DNA of 61,205 nucleotides, taken from assembly GCF_000514775.1 (NCBI RefSeq), contig NZ_AZWO01000019.1, positions 5,963 through 67,167 on the forward strand. Direction: 5' to 3'. The DNA comes from Salinispora pacifica CNR114. Lineage in GTDB: Bacteria; Actinomycetota; Actinomycetes; Mycobacteriales; Micromonosporaceae. The translations under genes and the position numbers were made by a program. The notes under the pieces are model-generated. The model was given only the letters and a program-made list of their open reading frames with translations. It searched no databases and was not told where the DNA came from. Below are positions 9,601 through 19,100 of the stretch, one piece after another; within the stretch, counting starts at the first letter, position 1, and every line of letters starts with the position of its first letter.

Positions 9601-10582
9601 GCTCGGCACCCGGCTGGAGCTGCGCCTCGGCGACGCGATGGAATCCGAGGTCGGGTCCCGTAAAGCCGCGACCGTGCCGAACCAGCCCGGCCGTGGCCTC
9701 ACCTCGGAGGGCCTGCACTTCCTCGGCGCGTTGCCCCGGGTGGACGGCAGCTCGGACGTCACCGACCTGGCCGAGGCGACCAAGGGTGTCACCGAGGAGA
9801 TCCGCACGTTCTGGTCCGGGTCGCCGGCGCCCAGTGTCCGGATGCTGCCCACCCAGCTACCGGTGGAGCAGTTGCCCGAGCCCGAGCCCGAATTCAGGGT
9901 CTGCCTCGGTCAGGACGAGCAGCGCCTCGCCCCGGTCTGGCACGACTTCATGACGACGCCGCACCTGCTGGTCTTCGGCGACAACGAGACGGGCAAGTCG
10001 AACGTGCTGCGGCTGGTGCTGCGCGCGATTCAGCGGCGCTTCCGGCCGGATCAGGCAAAGGTGGTGCTCGGCGACTCACGGCGAGACCTGGACACCGCGA
10101 TCACCCCCGACTACCAGGTCGGCTTCGGCTTCACCGGCGACAAGCTACACGAACTGGCCGGCCAGGCGTCGGTGTCGATGAACCGCCGGGTTCCCGGATC
10201 GGACATCTCGTCCGAACGGATGCGTCGGCGCGACTGGTGGGAGGGCCCGGAGCTGTTCGTGGTCGTGGACGACTACGACCTGATGACGAGGGGGACCGGC
10301 GTCGGCTCCTCGTTGGACCCGCTGTTGCCGTTGCTCGCCCAGGGCCCGTACATCGGGCTCCATCTCATCGTCGCCCGCAGCACCTCAGGCGCGATGCGGG
10401 CGATGATGGACCCGGTCATCCGGCGGCTGTGGGAGCTGGGCACACCAGCGACGCTGCTGTCGTACCCGAAGGAAGAGGGAAAGTTCCTCGGCGAGGCCAA
10501 GCCACGCCGGTTGCCCGCGGGGCGAGCGCAGCTCGTCACTCGTCGTGGTGTGACGTTGATGCAGACCGGACACGTGGCATGA
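6620..10582 (+). CDS. eccC: EccC, type VII secretion FtsK/SpoIIIE-type ATPase
   Basis: A 1320-residue single-chain EccC, the motor that recognises WXG100 substrates and drives export across the membrane. Two hydrophobic segments lie near residues 40-60 and 65-88. Three FtsK-type domains follow. The first has Walker A GATGSGKS at 475-482 and Walker B LLIVVDEFSEL. The second has GAPQSGKS at about 838-845 and VFLVIDGW. The third has GDNETGKS at about 1120-1127 and LFVVVDDYD. All three keep the Walker A lysine. GTG 6620 is chosen because it overlaps the upstream stop in a GTGA; the open frame continues upstream but only as a shadow of the preceding gene. It is fused as in most non-mycobacterial ESX loci, not split into EccCa/EccCb. 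Confidence 0.97.
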   Translation: MSTVTVKRPPRATGPEAPDGQIELQEPPLMAEEAPLDFRSFAMIVPMGLGMGAMMAMFGLFNRSPIMYVMGGAMASGMLLMGIMQIGRAASDRKRKMRGERRDFLRYIAQLRRQARTAADQQRQFVLWNNPQPGWLWSIAMSSRLWERRPSHDDFGRVRIGLGRQNAMLQLAPPSTKPIEDLEPLASISLRRFSEAYRSVSGIPISVGLRSFTSVEFEGAADPAIDVARAIVAQLVTFHAPDELRIAVLATEVHRGAWDWAKWLPHNAHPTAFDDVGPVRLFADTHADLMDLLGPEISDRGDHDREARPSSTEPFVVVIAHLVDLPDSSRLLGAGIRNVVLLDLTGDMPGGPKVLRLTIENDVITYPAGETVGSATRDGLDATQCEALARIIAPKRTSGTFDIVEEPLETSFELTALLGIRDVHTFDVSTLWRSRQPQRNRLTVPIGVTEEGEVIELDLKESAQGGMGPHGLLIGATGSGKSELLRTLVCALAATHSSEILNLVLVDFKGGATFLGMDRLPHTSAVITNLADELPLVDRMQDALNGEMTRRQEMLRASGYASLFDYEKARAGGAPLVPFPVLLIVVDEFSELLSSKSEFMDLFVSIGRLGRSLGVHLLLASQRLDEGRINRVEGHLSYRIALRTFSSMESRSVIGVGRAYELPPEPGNGYLKLDTTNLVRFKSAYVSGPYTGPSTAAEVEEGGEETALDVVPFTAGQVAARHDPGRLRPAEAIIEAEEQDERESPTGPSLLEVLLDRLAGSGPPARQVWLPPLSNAPSLDALLPSVVPDPVRGMTVGDVTAQGRLRVPVGIVDRPQDQLRELLIADLGGADGHVGIAGAPQSGKSTLLRSLILGLALTNTPGEVQFYGLDFGGGGLSSIAGLPHVGSIATRMERDRVVRTIQEIGQVMERREAEFAARGLDSMQAYLAVRARGDIDDPFGHVFLVIDGWYTMKQDFTDLDTRFQELVSRGLSFGIHVIVTATRWSEMRTWLRDLLGTRLELRLGDAMESEVGSRKAATVPNQPGRGLTSEGLHFLGALPRVDGSSDVTDLAEATKGVTEEIRTFWSGSPAPSVRMLPTQLPVEQLPEPEPEFRVCLGQDEQRLAPVWHDFMTTPHLLVFGDNETGKSNVLRLVLRAIQRRFRPDQAKVVLGDSRRDLDTAITPDYQVGFGFTGDKLHELAGQASVSMNRRVPGSDISSERMRRRDWWEGPELFVVVDDYDLMTRGTGVGSSLDPLLPLLAQGPYIGLHLIVARSTSGAMRAMMDPVIRRLWELGTPATLLSYPKEEGKFLGEAKPRRLPAGRAQLVTRRGVTLMQTGHVA

Positions 10583-10610
10583 GGTCCTGCCTCGGGAAAG
10601 GGGACCGTGG

Positions 10611-12017
10611 GTGAGCACCGTACTGGATGGACGGCTGTGCCGAGTCACAGTGGCCGGCCCGGATCGCCGGGTCGACTTGGCGGTGCCGGTGACGACTCCG
10701 GTGGCGACGCTGCTGCCGGTGTTGTTGGGGCACACCTCGGAGGGACACCGCCTCGAGGGCGACACACCCGAGGCCGCGTGGGTCCTGCAGCGTCTCGGCC
10801 AGGAGCCCTTCGAGCTGTCCGGCACTCCGGAGAGTCTCGACTGGCTGGAAGGCGAGGAGCTGTATCTGCGCCGGGCGGAGGACCCGCTGCCCGAGCTGGA
10901 CTTCGACGACGTCGCGGAGGGCATCGCGACCGTCGTCAACCGACGTGTGGACCGGTGGCAGCCGGAGTACCGGCGGGTGCTGTTCCTCCTCCTGTCGGTC
11001 GTCGCAATGGGTGCGATCGCCGTGCTCCTGGCCGATTGGCGTCCGGTGCCACACCAGGTGGTGGCCGCCGGAACGGTTGGCGTGGCCTTCCTCGCCGCCG
11101 CGCTCCTCTTCGCGCACCGGCACAGCGACGGCGCCATCTCGCTTCTCTTCGGCGTTGGTGCGGCGGCGTTCGCGGCGCTGGCCACGTCCAGCGCGGTCGA
11201 CGGGGATCCGCAGGGGATAGCGATCCACGGGTCGTCGGTGCTGGCAGCGGCGGTCGGCGCGGTCGGCGTCTCCGCGGTGCTGGTCGTGGCCCAACGCACG
11301 GTCAGTCCGTACCTGCCGGTCACTCCGATGCTGGTGGTCGGCGTGGCCGGTCTGATGGCGCTCGGGGTGCTGCTGCTTCAGTCCGGGTCCGGGATGTCGG
11401 TGCAGCGGACGGCGGCCGCGGCCGCCGCTGTGGTGTTCGCCGCTGTCGTGGTCGCGCCACGGGTGACGGTGAAGTTCGCCCGGCTGCGGGGCCCGCAGCT
11501 ACCGAAGACCGGCGCCGACATGTCGTACGACATCGAGCCGGTGCCGTCCGAGACGGTCGGCGAGCGGACCGACGACGCCGACACCTACCTGAGCGTGCTG
11601 ATGCTGGCATCGGCGCTGGTGCTGCCGTTTCTGTTCCATCTCACGCTCCAGGCACCGGGCTGGGCGGGCTGGACCTATGTGTTCGTGATCGCCAGTGCAA
11701 TCTTTCTGCGCGCACGTACCTTTCTCGGTCTGTGGCAACGGGTTCCGCTCACTGCCGCCGGTACCGTCGGCTACCTCATGGTCATCATGCACCTCTCCCA
11801 GACGCTGTCCGTCGGCTGGCGGTGGGCTCTGCTGGGCGGTCTGGTGCTGGTGGTGATCCCACTGGTGCTGGCGGCCCTGCGTCCCTGGCCCCGCCGAATG
11901 TTGCCATTCTGGGAGTACACGGCGACGTTCTTCGACGTGGTGACCGGGGTGGCCGTCCTGCCGGTTCTCGCTCAGATCCTCGGGCTGTACGCGTGGGCCC
12001 GCGGGCTCTTCGGGTAG
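10611..12017 (+). CDS. eccD: EccD, type VII secretion integral membrane protein
   Basis: A 468-residue protein. Residues 1 to about 90 form the ubiquitin-like (YukD-type) cytosolic domain, and the rest holds about eleven hydrophobic membrane segments, matching the EccD family layout. EccD builds the membrane pore region of the ESX complex with EccB, EccC and EccE. GTG 10611 has GGAAAGGGGA about 6 nt upstream. It lies 28 bp after eccC and 6 bp before eccB. No EccE homologue follows, which is unusual compared with mycobacterial loci, though many actinobacterial ESX loci also lack an adjacent EccE. Confidence 0.95.
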   Translation: MSTVLDGRLCRVTVAGPDRRVDLAVPVTTPVATLLPVLLGHTSEGHRLEGDTPEAAWVLQRLGQEPFELSGTPESLDWLEGEELYLRRAEDPLPELDFDDVAEGIATVVNRRVDRWQPEYRRVLFLLLSVVAMGAIAVLLADWRPVPHQVVAAGTVGVAFLAAALLFAHRHSDGAISLLFGVGAAAFAALATSSAVDGDPQGIAIHGSSVLAAAVGAVGVSAVLVVAQRTVSPYLPVTPMLVVGVAGLMALGVLLLQSGSGMSVQRTAAAAAAVVFAAVVVAPRVTVKFARLRGPQLPKTGADMSYDIEPVPSETVGERTDDADTYLSVLMLASALVLPFLFHLTLQAPGWAGWTYVFVIASAIFLRARTFLGLWQRVPLTAAGTVGYLMVIMHLSQTLSVGWRWALLGGLVLVVIPLVLAALRPWPRRMLPFWEYTATFFDVVTGVAVLPVLAQILGLYAWARGLFG

Positions 12018-12023
12018 GCCGGT

Positions 12024-13388
12024 ATGCAGACCCAACGCGACCACGTCCACGCCCACACCTTCATGATGGGCCGGCTGAGCTCCGCCCTGGTGTTGGGTGA
12101 TCCGGCCGGGGCCGAGATTCCCGGCCGCCGCGCGCAGACCGGCCTGCTGATCGGGATCATCCTGGCGCTGCTGGTGTCCGGCGGCTTCGCCGTGTACGGG
12201 TGGATAGTCCCCGGAGGTAGCACCGCCTATCGGCAGCCCGGTGCGATCCTGGTGGAGAAGGAGACCGGCGACCGCTACGTCTACCTCAACGGGCTGCTGC
12301 ACCCCACCCCGGACCTGACCTCGGCGATGCTGATCCAGGGCCCCTCCGCCGAGGTCACGTTGATCTCGAAGAACTCCCTCCGGGATGTGGCACGCGGTGC
12401 CCCGCTCGGGTTGGCCGGCGCGCCCCGGCAGCTACCGTCGACCGACGGATTCGTGCGGGGGCCGTGGCTCGCCTGCCTGCCCGGCTCGGTCGCCCCCGGT
12501 CGATCCGGGTCCGGGCTGGGCATCAACCTCGATCCCGAGGTAGCCGCCGACCCGTTGCCGGCGGACCGGTTCGTCGTCGTACGTGACCAGCGTGACGTGG
12601 CCTATCTGCTCGCCAACGGGGTGAAGTACCGAGTCGACGACGAGGCGGTGCTGGTGGTGTTGGGTGCCGCCACCGTCAGCCCGGCCCCGGCCCCGCAGCT
12701 GTGGCTGGATTGGCTGGACGACGGCCCCGCCCTGGCGCCCGCCCGGATCGAGGGCGCCGGTGCTCCCGGGCCGCAGGTGGGTGGGCGTGCCCACCCCGTC
12801 GGGACGCTCTTTCGGCAACGGGTGGAGTCCGGCTCCGAGCAGTTCTTCGTGCTGCGCCGGGATGGGCTCGCACCGATGAGCCGGACGGAGTTCCTGCTGG
12901 CCGACGCCGAGGACGAGGACGCCGCGGTCGAGCTGAACCCGGCGGCGATCGTCGACGCTCGGCGCTCCGCCGACCGCTCGCTGCTGGACCGGTTGCCCGA
13001 CCTCACGCCGCTGCGGCTGCTGGACACCGCCGGACGTGCCGTGTGTGCACGGCAACGCCCGGTCTCGGCCGAGGAGTATGCCAGCGAGGTGGTGCTGGTA
13101 CCGCGACCGGCAGCCGCCGTGAGCGCGGACGGCAAGCCGCTCGTGCTGACCCGTCCCGGGGCCGGGATGCACGTGGTGGCCGCCCCCGTGCCGGCGGCGA
13201 CCGGCACCGCACGCACCTTCGTCATCTCCGACGATGGCATCGCCTACCGTCTCGCGGACCAGGCCACGAGGTCCGCGTTGAAGCTGGGCGCGGTCGCACC
13301 CATCCCGTTTCCGAAGGACCTGTTGGCGGCGATGCCGCAGGGACCCGTGCTGAGTCGTGAGGCTGTCACAAGCCTGCCGAGGGGGTAG
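12024..13388 (+). CDS. eccB: EccB, type VII secretion membrane-anchored protein
   Basis: A 454-residue protein with a short cytosolic N-terminus, one membrane segment at about residues 38-62 and a large extracytoplasmic domain, as in EccB/YueB-type proteins. The N-terminus has the family pattern of a Q-T-x-R-D-H start and an arginine-rich turn before the membrane helix. Two cysteines in the outer domain (around LACLPG and AVCARQ) could form the conserved disulfide. EccB joins the EccCD membrane core and may shape the periplasmic face. It sits 6 bp after eccD and 9 bp before the 918-residue gene. Confidence 0.95.
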   Translation: MQTQRDHVHAHTFMMGRLSSALVLGDPAGAEIPGRRAQTGLLIGIILALLVSGGFAVYGWIVPGGSTAYRQPGAILVEKETGDRYVYLNGLLHPTPDLTSAMLIQGPSAEVTLISKNSLRDVARGAPLGLAGAPRQLPSTDGFVRGPWLACLPGSVAPGRSGSGLGINLDPEVAADPLPADRFVVVRDQRDVAYLLANGVKYRVDDEAVLVVLGAATVSPAPAPQLWLDWLDDGPALAPARIEGAGAPGPQVGGRAHPVGTLFRQRVESGSEQFFVLRRDGLAPMSRTEFLLADAEDEDAAVELNPAAIVDARRSADRSLLDRLPDLTPLRLLDTAGRAVCARQRPVSAEEYASEVVLVPRPAAAVSADGKPLVLTRPGAGMHVVAAPVPAATGTARTFVISDDGIAYRLADQATRSALKLGAVAPIPFPKDLLAAMPQGPVLSREAVTSLPRG

Positions 13389-13397
13389 ATCGCCACA

Positions 13398-16154
13398 ATG
13401 GCATCCGTGATCCGAGACCTGCTGTCCGGCAGGAAGGACGGCCCTGGTGACATCGTGCAGCACACCGTGGGTAACGCGTTGGTCCTGCACGCCGCGGAGA
13501 CGATCAGCGCCGAAGCACAGTCGCTGGCCCTGTCGGTCGTCAAGGACGCCGACAACGACGTGGTCGTCCTCGATCTCAGCGACGGCGTACCGATCAGCTC
13601 CTGGGAGTCCATGGCCGGTGTACTGCCGCGTCGTCGACGCGGTATCCGGCTCATGGCGTGCGGTCCGCACGCGAACTCAGCGGCGATGGCCGGGCAGTGG
13701 CTGTCGGAGCGGTTACATCGCACGGTCATCGCCCCCGACGGTGACCTGGTCCGCGGCTCGGCCGGTGGCTTGTTCGTGCACTCGATACCGGGCAGCGGCT
13801 GGGTCCGGTTCCGGCCCGGCAGGCCGCCGACCTGGGATGCCAAGCGCTACCCGACTCCGCTGTGGGATCGGGCCGTCACCGACAACCGGGCGTCCAGCTC
13901 GACCGGGGAGATCGAGCCACTGCCCGGTGGGGTGTGGATCCGCGACGTGCGCGAGCCGGACGTCGTCGCGGAGCACCGCCGACGGCTCACAGCGGACGTG
14001 CCGTGCCACCCCGAGACGATGACCGTGTTGCTGGGTTGCCCCGGCACGGCCCCCCTCTGCCTCGATGACGTGGTCCGCTTCTGGCGGAACCTGGACGAGG
14101 ACAGCCGAGCCCGCACCCGCTTCGTCCAGTACGGTGACCTGCGCCTACCGAAGGGTGAGACCTTCGGTCAGGCCCTCGCCGACCTGCTCGGAACCACGAT
14201 CGTCTGCTACACCGGGGTTCCGGTCGGGGCACCGCGACGATTCGAGGTCCGTACCGTACGTTCCGACGGCGCGCTCGGTTGGCCGCCGTTCGCGCTGGAG
14301 CTGCGATACGCGCCCCGCGCGCACCCCAACTCGAAGGCACACCGGCCCGTCGTGCTGAGTCACCGCCCGCCCCTGGCTGAGGCCGAGGAGGTCGCGCCGC
14401 GGGTCTACTGGTACGCCCCGGACGCAGTGATCGAGGTGATCCAGTCCGGGCTGTGGGTCCGCAGCGCCGAGGAGCCGGTGAACGCGGAACGGGTCCGCGG
14501 TATGCCACTCGACCCCGAGGGCAGTGTGCTCGTCTACGACGACACCATCGGCGAGTCGGCTGAGCGCATGTGGGCACTCGCCGAGGATCTCGCGGCCCGG
14601 ATCGACCCGAGTGTGGGTGCGGACAGCTCACTCTTCTCGGCATCCGCACTGGTCCCGGGCCAGTCCGCGGCGGGGCTCGCCCAGGCGTCCCTCGGGGAGG
14701 AGGATTCGCCGCGTCCGACGGCTACCGGGCAGCTGTCCACGTCACCGCCGCCGGCCACGGAGGACCTGCCCGCCCCCACCGCGGACACGATCGTGATCAG
14801 GCCCGTGGTCGAGCCGGTCGCGGAGGCCGTTCCCCCGGTGGCCACCGCGACGGCCGCGGCGTTGGTGCGTCCAGACGTCACGCCGGAGACGCACCCGGCC
14901 GGGGAACCGGCGTCACCGCCGGCCGAGACGCCCGCACCGCAACCGGCCGACAGACCAACACCACAGCCAGCCAAGGCACCCACACCACAGCGGGCTGCGG
15001 AACCGGCACCACAACCGGCTGATGAACCGGCGCCGCGGCAGGCTGACCCACCCGCGCCACGGCCAGCCGGGAGCCCGACACCGCCACCGGTCCTGGGCGG
15101 AGCGACGCCGGTCGCGGAGTCCTTCGTCAAGCCGGTCGCGGAGTCCTTCGTCAAGACCGTGCAGGACCCGATCGCCACCGTCGAACCGGTCGAGACCACC
15201 GTTGCCGAGCCGACGCGGCGGCACGCGGTCGCCGGCGACGAAGCGCCGGTCCAGGAGCAGCGACGGATCCCGCCGCCAACAGCGTCCGTACCGGTGACCG
15301 ACACGAACGCGCCGGAGGTGCGAGTGCAGCCGGTGCCCCCGGCGTCGGCGTCGGCGCTGCTGCCGGGCCGCCCACTCGCAGAGGAGCGGGCCTGGCTGCG
15401 GCGCACGCTGAGCCGGGAGTTCGACAACATGGCCAGTTCGGTCGCCCGGATCATCTCCGAGCACCCTGGACTGCAGGCGTCCGGCGCGGTCGGTCGAGAC
15501 GACGTCCTCGCCGACTCGGTCGCGGTCCGTCTCTACCTGTCACGGCGGGGCACGGGAGTCGACGTCGGGTTGCGATCTGGCAGCAACGGCCCGCACGTGC
15601 CGTTCGCCCGGTGCGCGGTCTCGGGCCTGTCCCGGCTACCGTCGTACCGCGGCGCCACGATCTACCGCACCTCGCCCACCGAGCAGGAATGGCAGCACTA
15701 CCGCACCCGTAGACTGGTCACGAACTGGGCGTTCGTCAACACGCTGACCGGACCGTGCGAGAGTCAGGACGGCGACACCGACGTCCTGGTGTGGTCGATG
15801 ACCGCGCGCCGGACGGCGCTGCTGGAATCCGACGGAGCCGAGCGGGTCGAGGACCGGGCGCTCTTCCTTCCCGGCACCCACTTCAAGATCTTGGAACTAC
15901 AGGAGCCGTCGGACGGCGGCCGTGGCGCGATCCTCATGCGGGAGATCGGCGCGAAGGAAATCGACGGGGACGGCCGGGTGGATCCCGACCGGGCGCCCCT
16001 CGACGACCTGGCCATCGTGTCGCTACGTCGTAGCCTCGAACGCTGGTCGACCGCTGAACCCACCCGACGGGTCGGTGCGGGCTCGACGGGTCGGTTCGGC
16101 CTCCTACCGGGGCTGGACCGCCGCGCGGTCGGCGAGAAGGTGAGCGAACGGTGA
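13398..16154 (+). CDS. ESX-locus protein with possible ADP-ribosyltransferase-like C-terminal domain
   Basis: A 918-residue protein in three parts: an alpha/beta N-terminal region (1 to about 430), a Pro/Ala-rich linker (about 440-650, with PAPQPA-type units and a perfect 24-bp tandem duplication), and a C-terminal domain (about 655-900). The C-terminal domain shows YRGATIYR, later NWAFVNTL, then LFLPGTHFKILEL and ILMREIG. This order resembles the R-S-E layout of ADP-ribosyltransferases (YRG; STS; PGT-x-F then E-x-E). The serine motif is replaced (FVN) and only the second Glu of E-x-E is present, so it may be inactive. No signal peptide or membrane segment is seen. It is tightly packed between eccB and the AAA fusion gene. 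The fold call is inference from motif order. Confidence 0.7.
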   Translation: MASVIRDLLSGRKDGPGDIVQHTVGNALVLHAAETISAEAQSLALSVVKDADNDVVVLDLSDGVPISSWESMAGVLPRRRRGIRLMACGPHANSAAMAGQWLSERLHRTVIAPDGDLVRGSAGGLFVHSIPGSGWVRFRPGRPPTWDAKRYPTPLWDRAVTDNRASSSTGEIEPLPGGVWIRDVREPDVVAEHRRRLTADVPCHPETMTVLLGCPGTAPLCLDDVVRFWRNLDEDSRARTRFVQYGDLRLPKGETFGQALADLLGTTIVCYTGVPVGAPRRFEVRTVRSDGALGWPPFALELRYAPRAHPNSKAHRPVVLSHRPPLAEAEEVAPRVYWYAPDAVIEVIQSGLWVRSAEEPVNAERVRGMPLDPEGSVLVYDDTIGESAERMWALAEDLAARIDPSVGADSSLFSASALVPGQSAAGLAQASLGEEDSPRPTATGQLSTSPPPATEDLPAPTADTIVIRPVVEPVAEAVPPVATATAAALVRPDVTPETHPAGEPASPPAETPAPQPADRPTPQPAKAPTPQRAAEPAPQPADEPAPRQADPPAPRPAGSPTPPPVLGGATPVAESFVKPVAESFVKTVQDPIATVEPVETTVAEPTRRHAVAGDEAPVQEQRRIPPPTASVPVTDTNAPEVRVQPVPPASASALLPGRPLAEERAWLRRTLSREFDNMASSVARIISEHPGLQASGAVGRDDVLADSVAVRLYLSRRGTGVDVGLRSGSNGPHVPFARCAVSGLSRLPSYRGATIYRTSPTEQEWQHYRTRRLVTNWAFVNTLTGPCESQDGDTDVLVWSMTARRTALLESDGAERVEDRALFLPGTHFKILELQEPSDGGRGAILMREIGAKEIDGDGRVDPDRAPLDDLAIVSLRRSLERWSTAEPTRRVGAGSTGRFGLLPGLDRRAVGEKVSER
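15108..15155 (+). repeat. Perfect 24-bp tandem duplication in the linker
   Basis: Two identical 24-bp units (15108-15131 and 15132-15155) encode PVAESFVK twice within the Pro/Ala-rich linker of the 918-residue protein. Perfect identity suggests a recent duplication. Confidence 0.95.
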
Positions 16155-19100
16155 GCCGGCAGGTCCTGGTGGTGGGCGGCGGCAAGCCCGGCGCCCACCC
16201 GACGATCGGGGCGGCGCTGGCGCGTGCGGAGGCCGGCGCGACCATCGCCGTTCACCCCGGCCGATACGCGGAGAAGCTCGTCGTCGGTACCCACGTCACG
16301 ATCAGTGCCGCCGGAGACGGACCGGTCGAGGTGCACGTCGAGGAGGGCAGTGTCCTCGTCGTGCACGGCGGGGGCGTCCAGTTCCACGGCATCAACCTGT
16401 CCAGCGGGGATTCGACGCTCGCCGCGGTCGACGTGTACTCCGGCGAGGTCGCGCTCGACCGCTGCCGGATCACCGGTGGGTCCTGGACGACCCTGCTGGC
16501 CCGGTTGCAGGGCTCGTTGGCCCTGCGGGGATGTGAGGTGCGCAGTTTGGCTGGTGCCGGTGTGGTGGTCACCTCGCCGCGGCCGAGCACGGTCGAGGAC
16601 ACGCTGATCGCCGACGTGGCGACCTCAGGTGTCGTGGTCGCCGACGAGGGCGTGCTGACACTGCGCAGGTGTGTGATCGAGGGCGCCGGCGCCAACGGCA
16701 TCTGTGTCAACGGTTCGGCCCGGCTGACCGTCGAGCAGGGCGAGGTCCTTCGGGCCGGCAAGCCGGCAGTCGTGGTGGAGCAACACGGCTGGGCACGGAT
16801 GCGGCAGCTCACCGTCCGGGACAGCGGTAACGTCGACCTCTTCCTGCGCGGCGACATCGACGTGGTGGTGAGCGACTCCCGGTTTGGTGGCGCCGCGCTG
16901 CAGGCCGCGCACGTCGCCGATGGTGCCGCGCCCCGGTTCGAGCGCTGCACCTTCGAAGCGGTCGGGCAGACCGCCACGCACGTGACCGGCAAGGCCCGAC
17001 CCACCTTCATCGACTGCGCCGTCGTGGGCGCGCCGGTGGGTGTCACCGTGAACGGCGCGAGCGCTCCCCGCTTCGAGGGTCTCACGGTGCGGGACACCAC
17101 GGAGTCCCTCGCGGTTGTCGGTGGCTCCGGTTCGGTAGTCGTCCAGCGGCTACGGGCCTCGATCGACACCGGTTCGGGGATGGTGGTCACGGACGGTGCG
17201 ACCCTGGACGGCACCGACTTCGCGATCGACGTGGGCCCGGCGGTCGCTCTCGAACTGCGCGGCGCCGCCCGCGCCACCGTTCGGGAGGCCCGGTTCACCG
17301 GCGCGGTGGCCCTCAGCGGCGGCTCCAGCCTGGAACTGCAGTCCGCCCTGCTCCGCGGAGCCGGGGTCATGGCCGGCGACGGCGACCTCCGCCTCCAGGA
17401 CACCGAAATCCAGGACGCGACGGGCGACGGTGTGGAGGTCGGCACCGACGGTGTGGTCACCGCGACGCAGATCCGGGTGCGTCGGGCACGCCGCAACGGC
17501 ATCGCACTGGCCCGCGGCGCTCGCGGCGGGTTCACCGACTGCGAGGTACTCGACAGCGGCGCGAACGGCTTCGACGTGGATACGCCGGATCCGGTGACGA
17601 TCGCCCGGTGCACCGTGCGGGACAGCGGTGGCGTCGACGTGCGGGCGGCCACCGATGCGCAGCTCACCGTCGAGGAGCTGAGCACCGATCTTCCGCAGCG
17701 GACCACGTCCGGGTCCGCGATCCCGGCCGGCCCCGCCGCGACCGGTACCGCGACTGTCGAGGACGAGCCGGAGCAGCCTTCGGCCGAGCCGGCTGACGAG
17801 TTGAGCGGCCCGTTGCGCGAGCTCAACGGGCTGATCGGCCTACGCGGTGTCAAGCAGGAGGTCACCGCGCTAATCAATTTGATCAAGATGTCACAGATTC
17901 GGCAGGAGATGGGGCTACCGATGCCCCCGATGAGCCGGCATCTGGTCTTCGCGGGTCCACCCGGCACCGGTAAGACCACGGTTGCCCGCCTCTACGGCGC
18001 GGTCCTCGCTGAGCTGGGCATCCTGTCCGAGGGACATATGGTCGAGGCGGCCCGCGCTGATCTCGTCGGGCAGTACATCGGCTCCACCGCGATCAAGACC
18101 ACCGAGCTGGTGACCAAGGCGCTGGGTGGGGTGCTGTTCATCGACGAGGCGTACACGCTGTCAGCCGGTTCCGGTGGGTCGGGTCCCGACTTCGGTCAGG
18201 AGGCGATCGACGCGCTGATGAAGATGATGGAGGACCACCGCGACGAGTTGGTGGTGATCGTGGCCGGCTACTCGGAGCTGATGGAGAAGTTCCTCGAATC
18301 GAACCCGGGTCTGGCGTCCCGGTTCACCAAGTCGATCGAGTTCCCGAACTACACCGTGGAGGAGCTCGTCACCATCACCTCCAACCTGTGCGGCAAGCAC
18401 TACTACGAGCTGACGGACGACGCGGTGGACGGGTTGACCACCTACTTCACCCGGGTTCCGAAGACCGCGACGTTCGGCAACGGCCGAGTGGCCCGCAAGC
18501 TCTTCGAAGCGATGATCAACAATCAGGCGTCCCGCCTGGCCACCACGCCGCCGGCGAAGGACAGCGAGCTCAACCGGCTCACCGCGGAGGACCTAGCTCC
18601 CGAGTTCGCGCTGCTGGAGGAGCTGCCGGTGGAACAGACCGAGCAGCCCGACCCCAGCCTGAACCCAGCCGGGGCAATCAATGCCACGCGTAGCTGGCGC
18701 CGGGTCTGTGAACTGGTCGGGGCGACATCCGTGCGGGACGCCATCGGCGCGACCCTGCTCCAGGTGTGCGAGTTGCGCAGCCGGCGGCGTGCGTACGGTA
18801 GACACGCGAACGTCATCCTCAGCGGCCCGGCCGGCAGCGGTCGCGGTGAGTTCGCCCGGCACTACGCCGCCGGTCTGTCCGAGCTGGGTCTGGTGCCGGT
18901 CGGCCACCTGATCCGCGTCACCACCGGCAAGGAGCTGGCGCCACGATGGCCCGGGCAGGCCCGGAGCCTGGTCCAGGCGGCACTGCGGGACGCCGAAGGC
19001 GGCGTGCTGATGATCGACTATTCCGATGATGCCCTTGGTTCCGGCCCCGACATCATGGAGCAGTTGGTGGACCTGACTCGCCCGAAACTAGGTGATCCGG

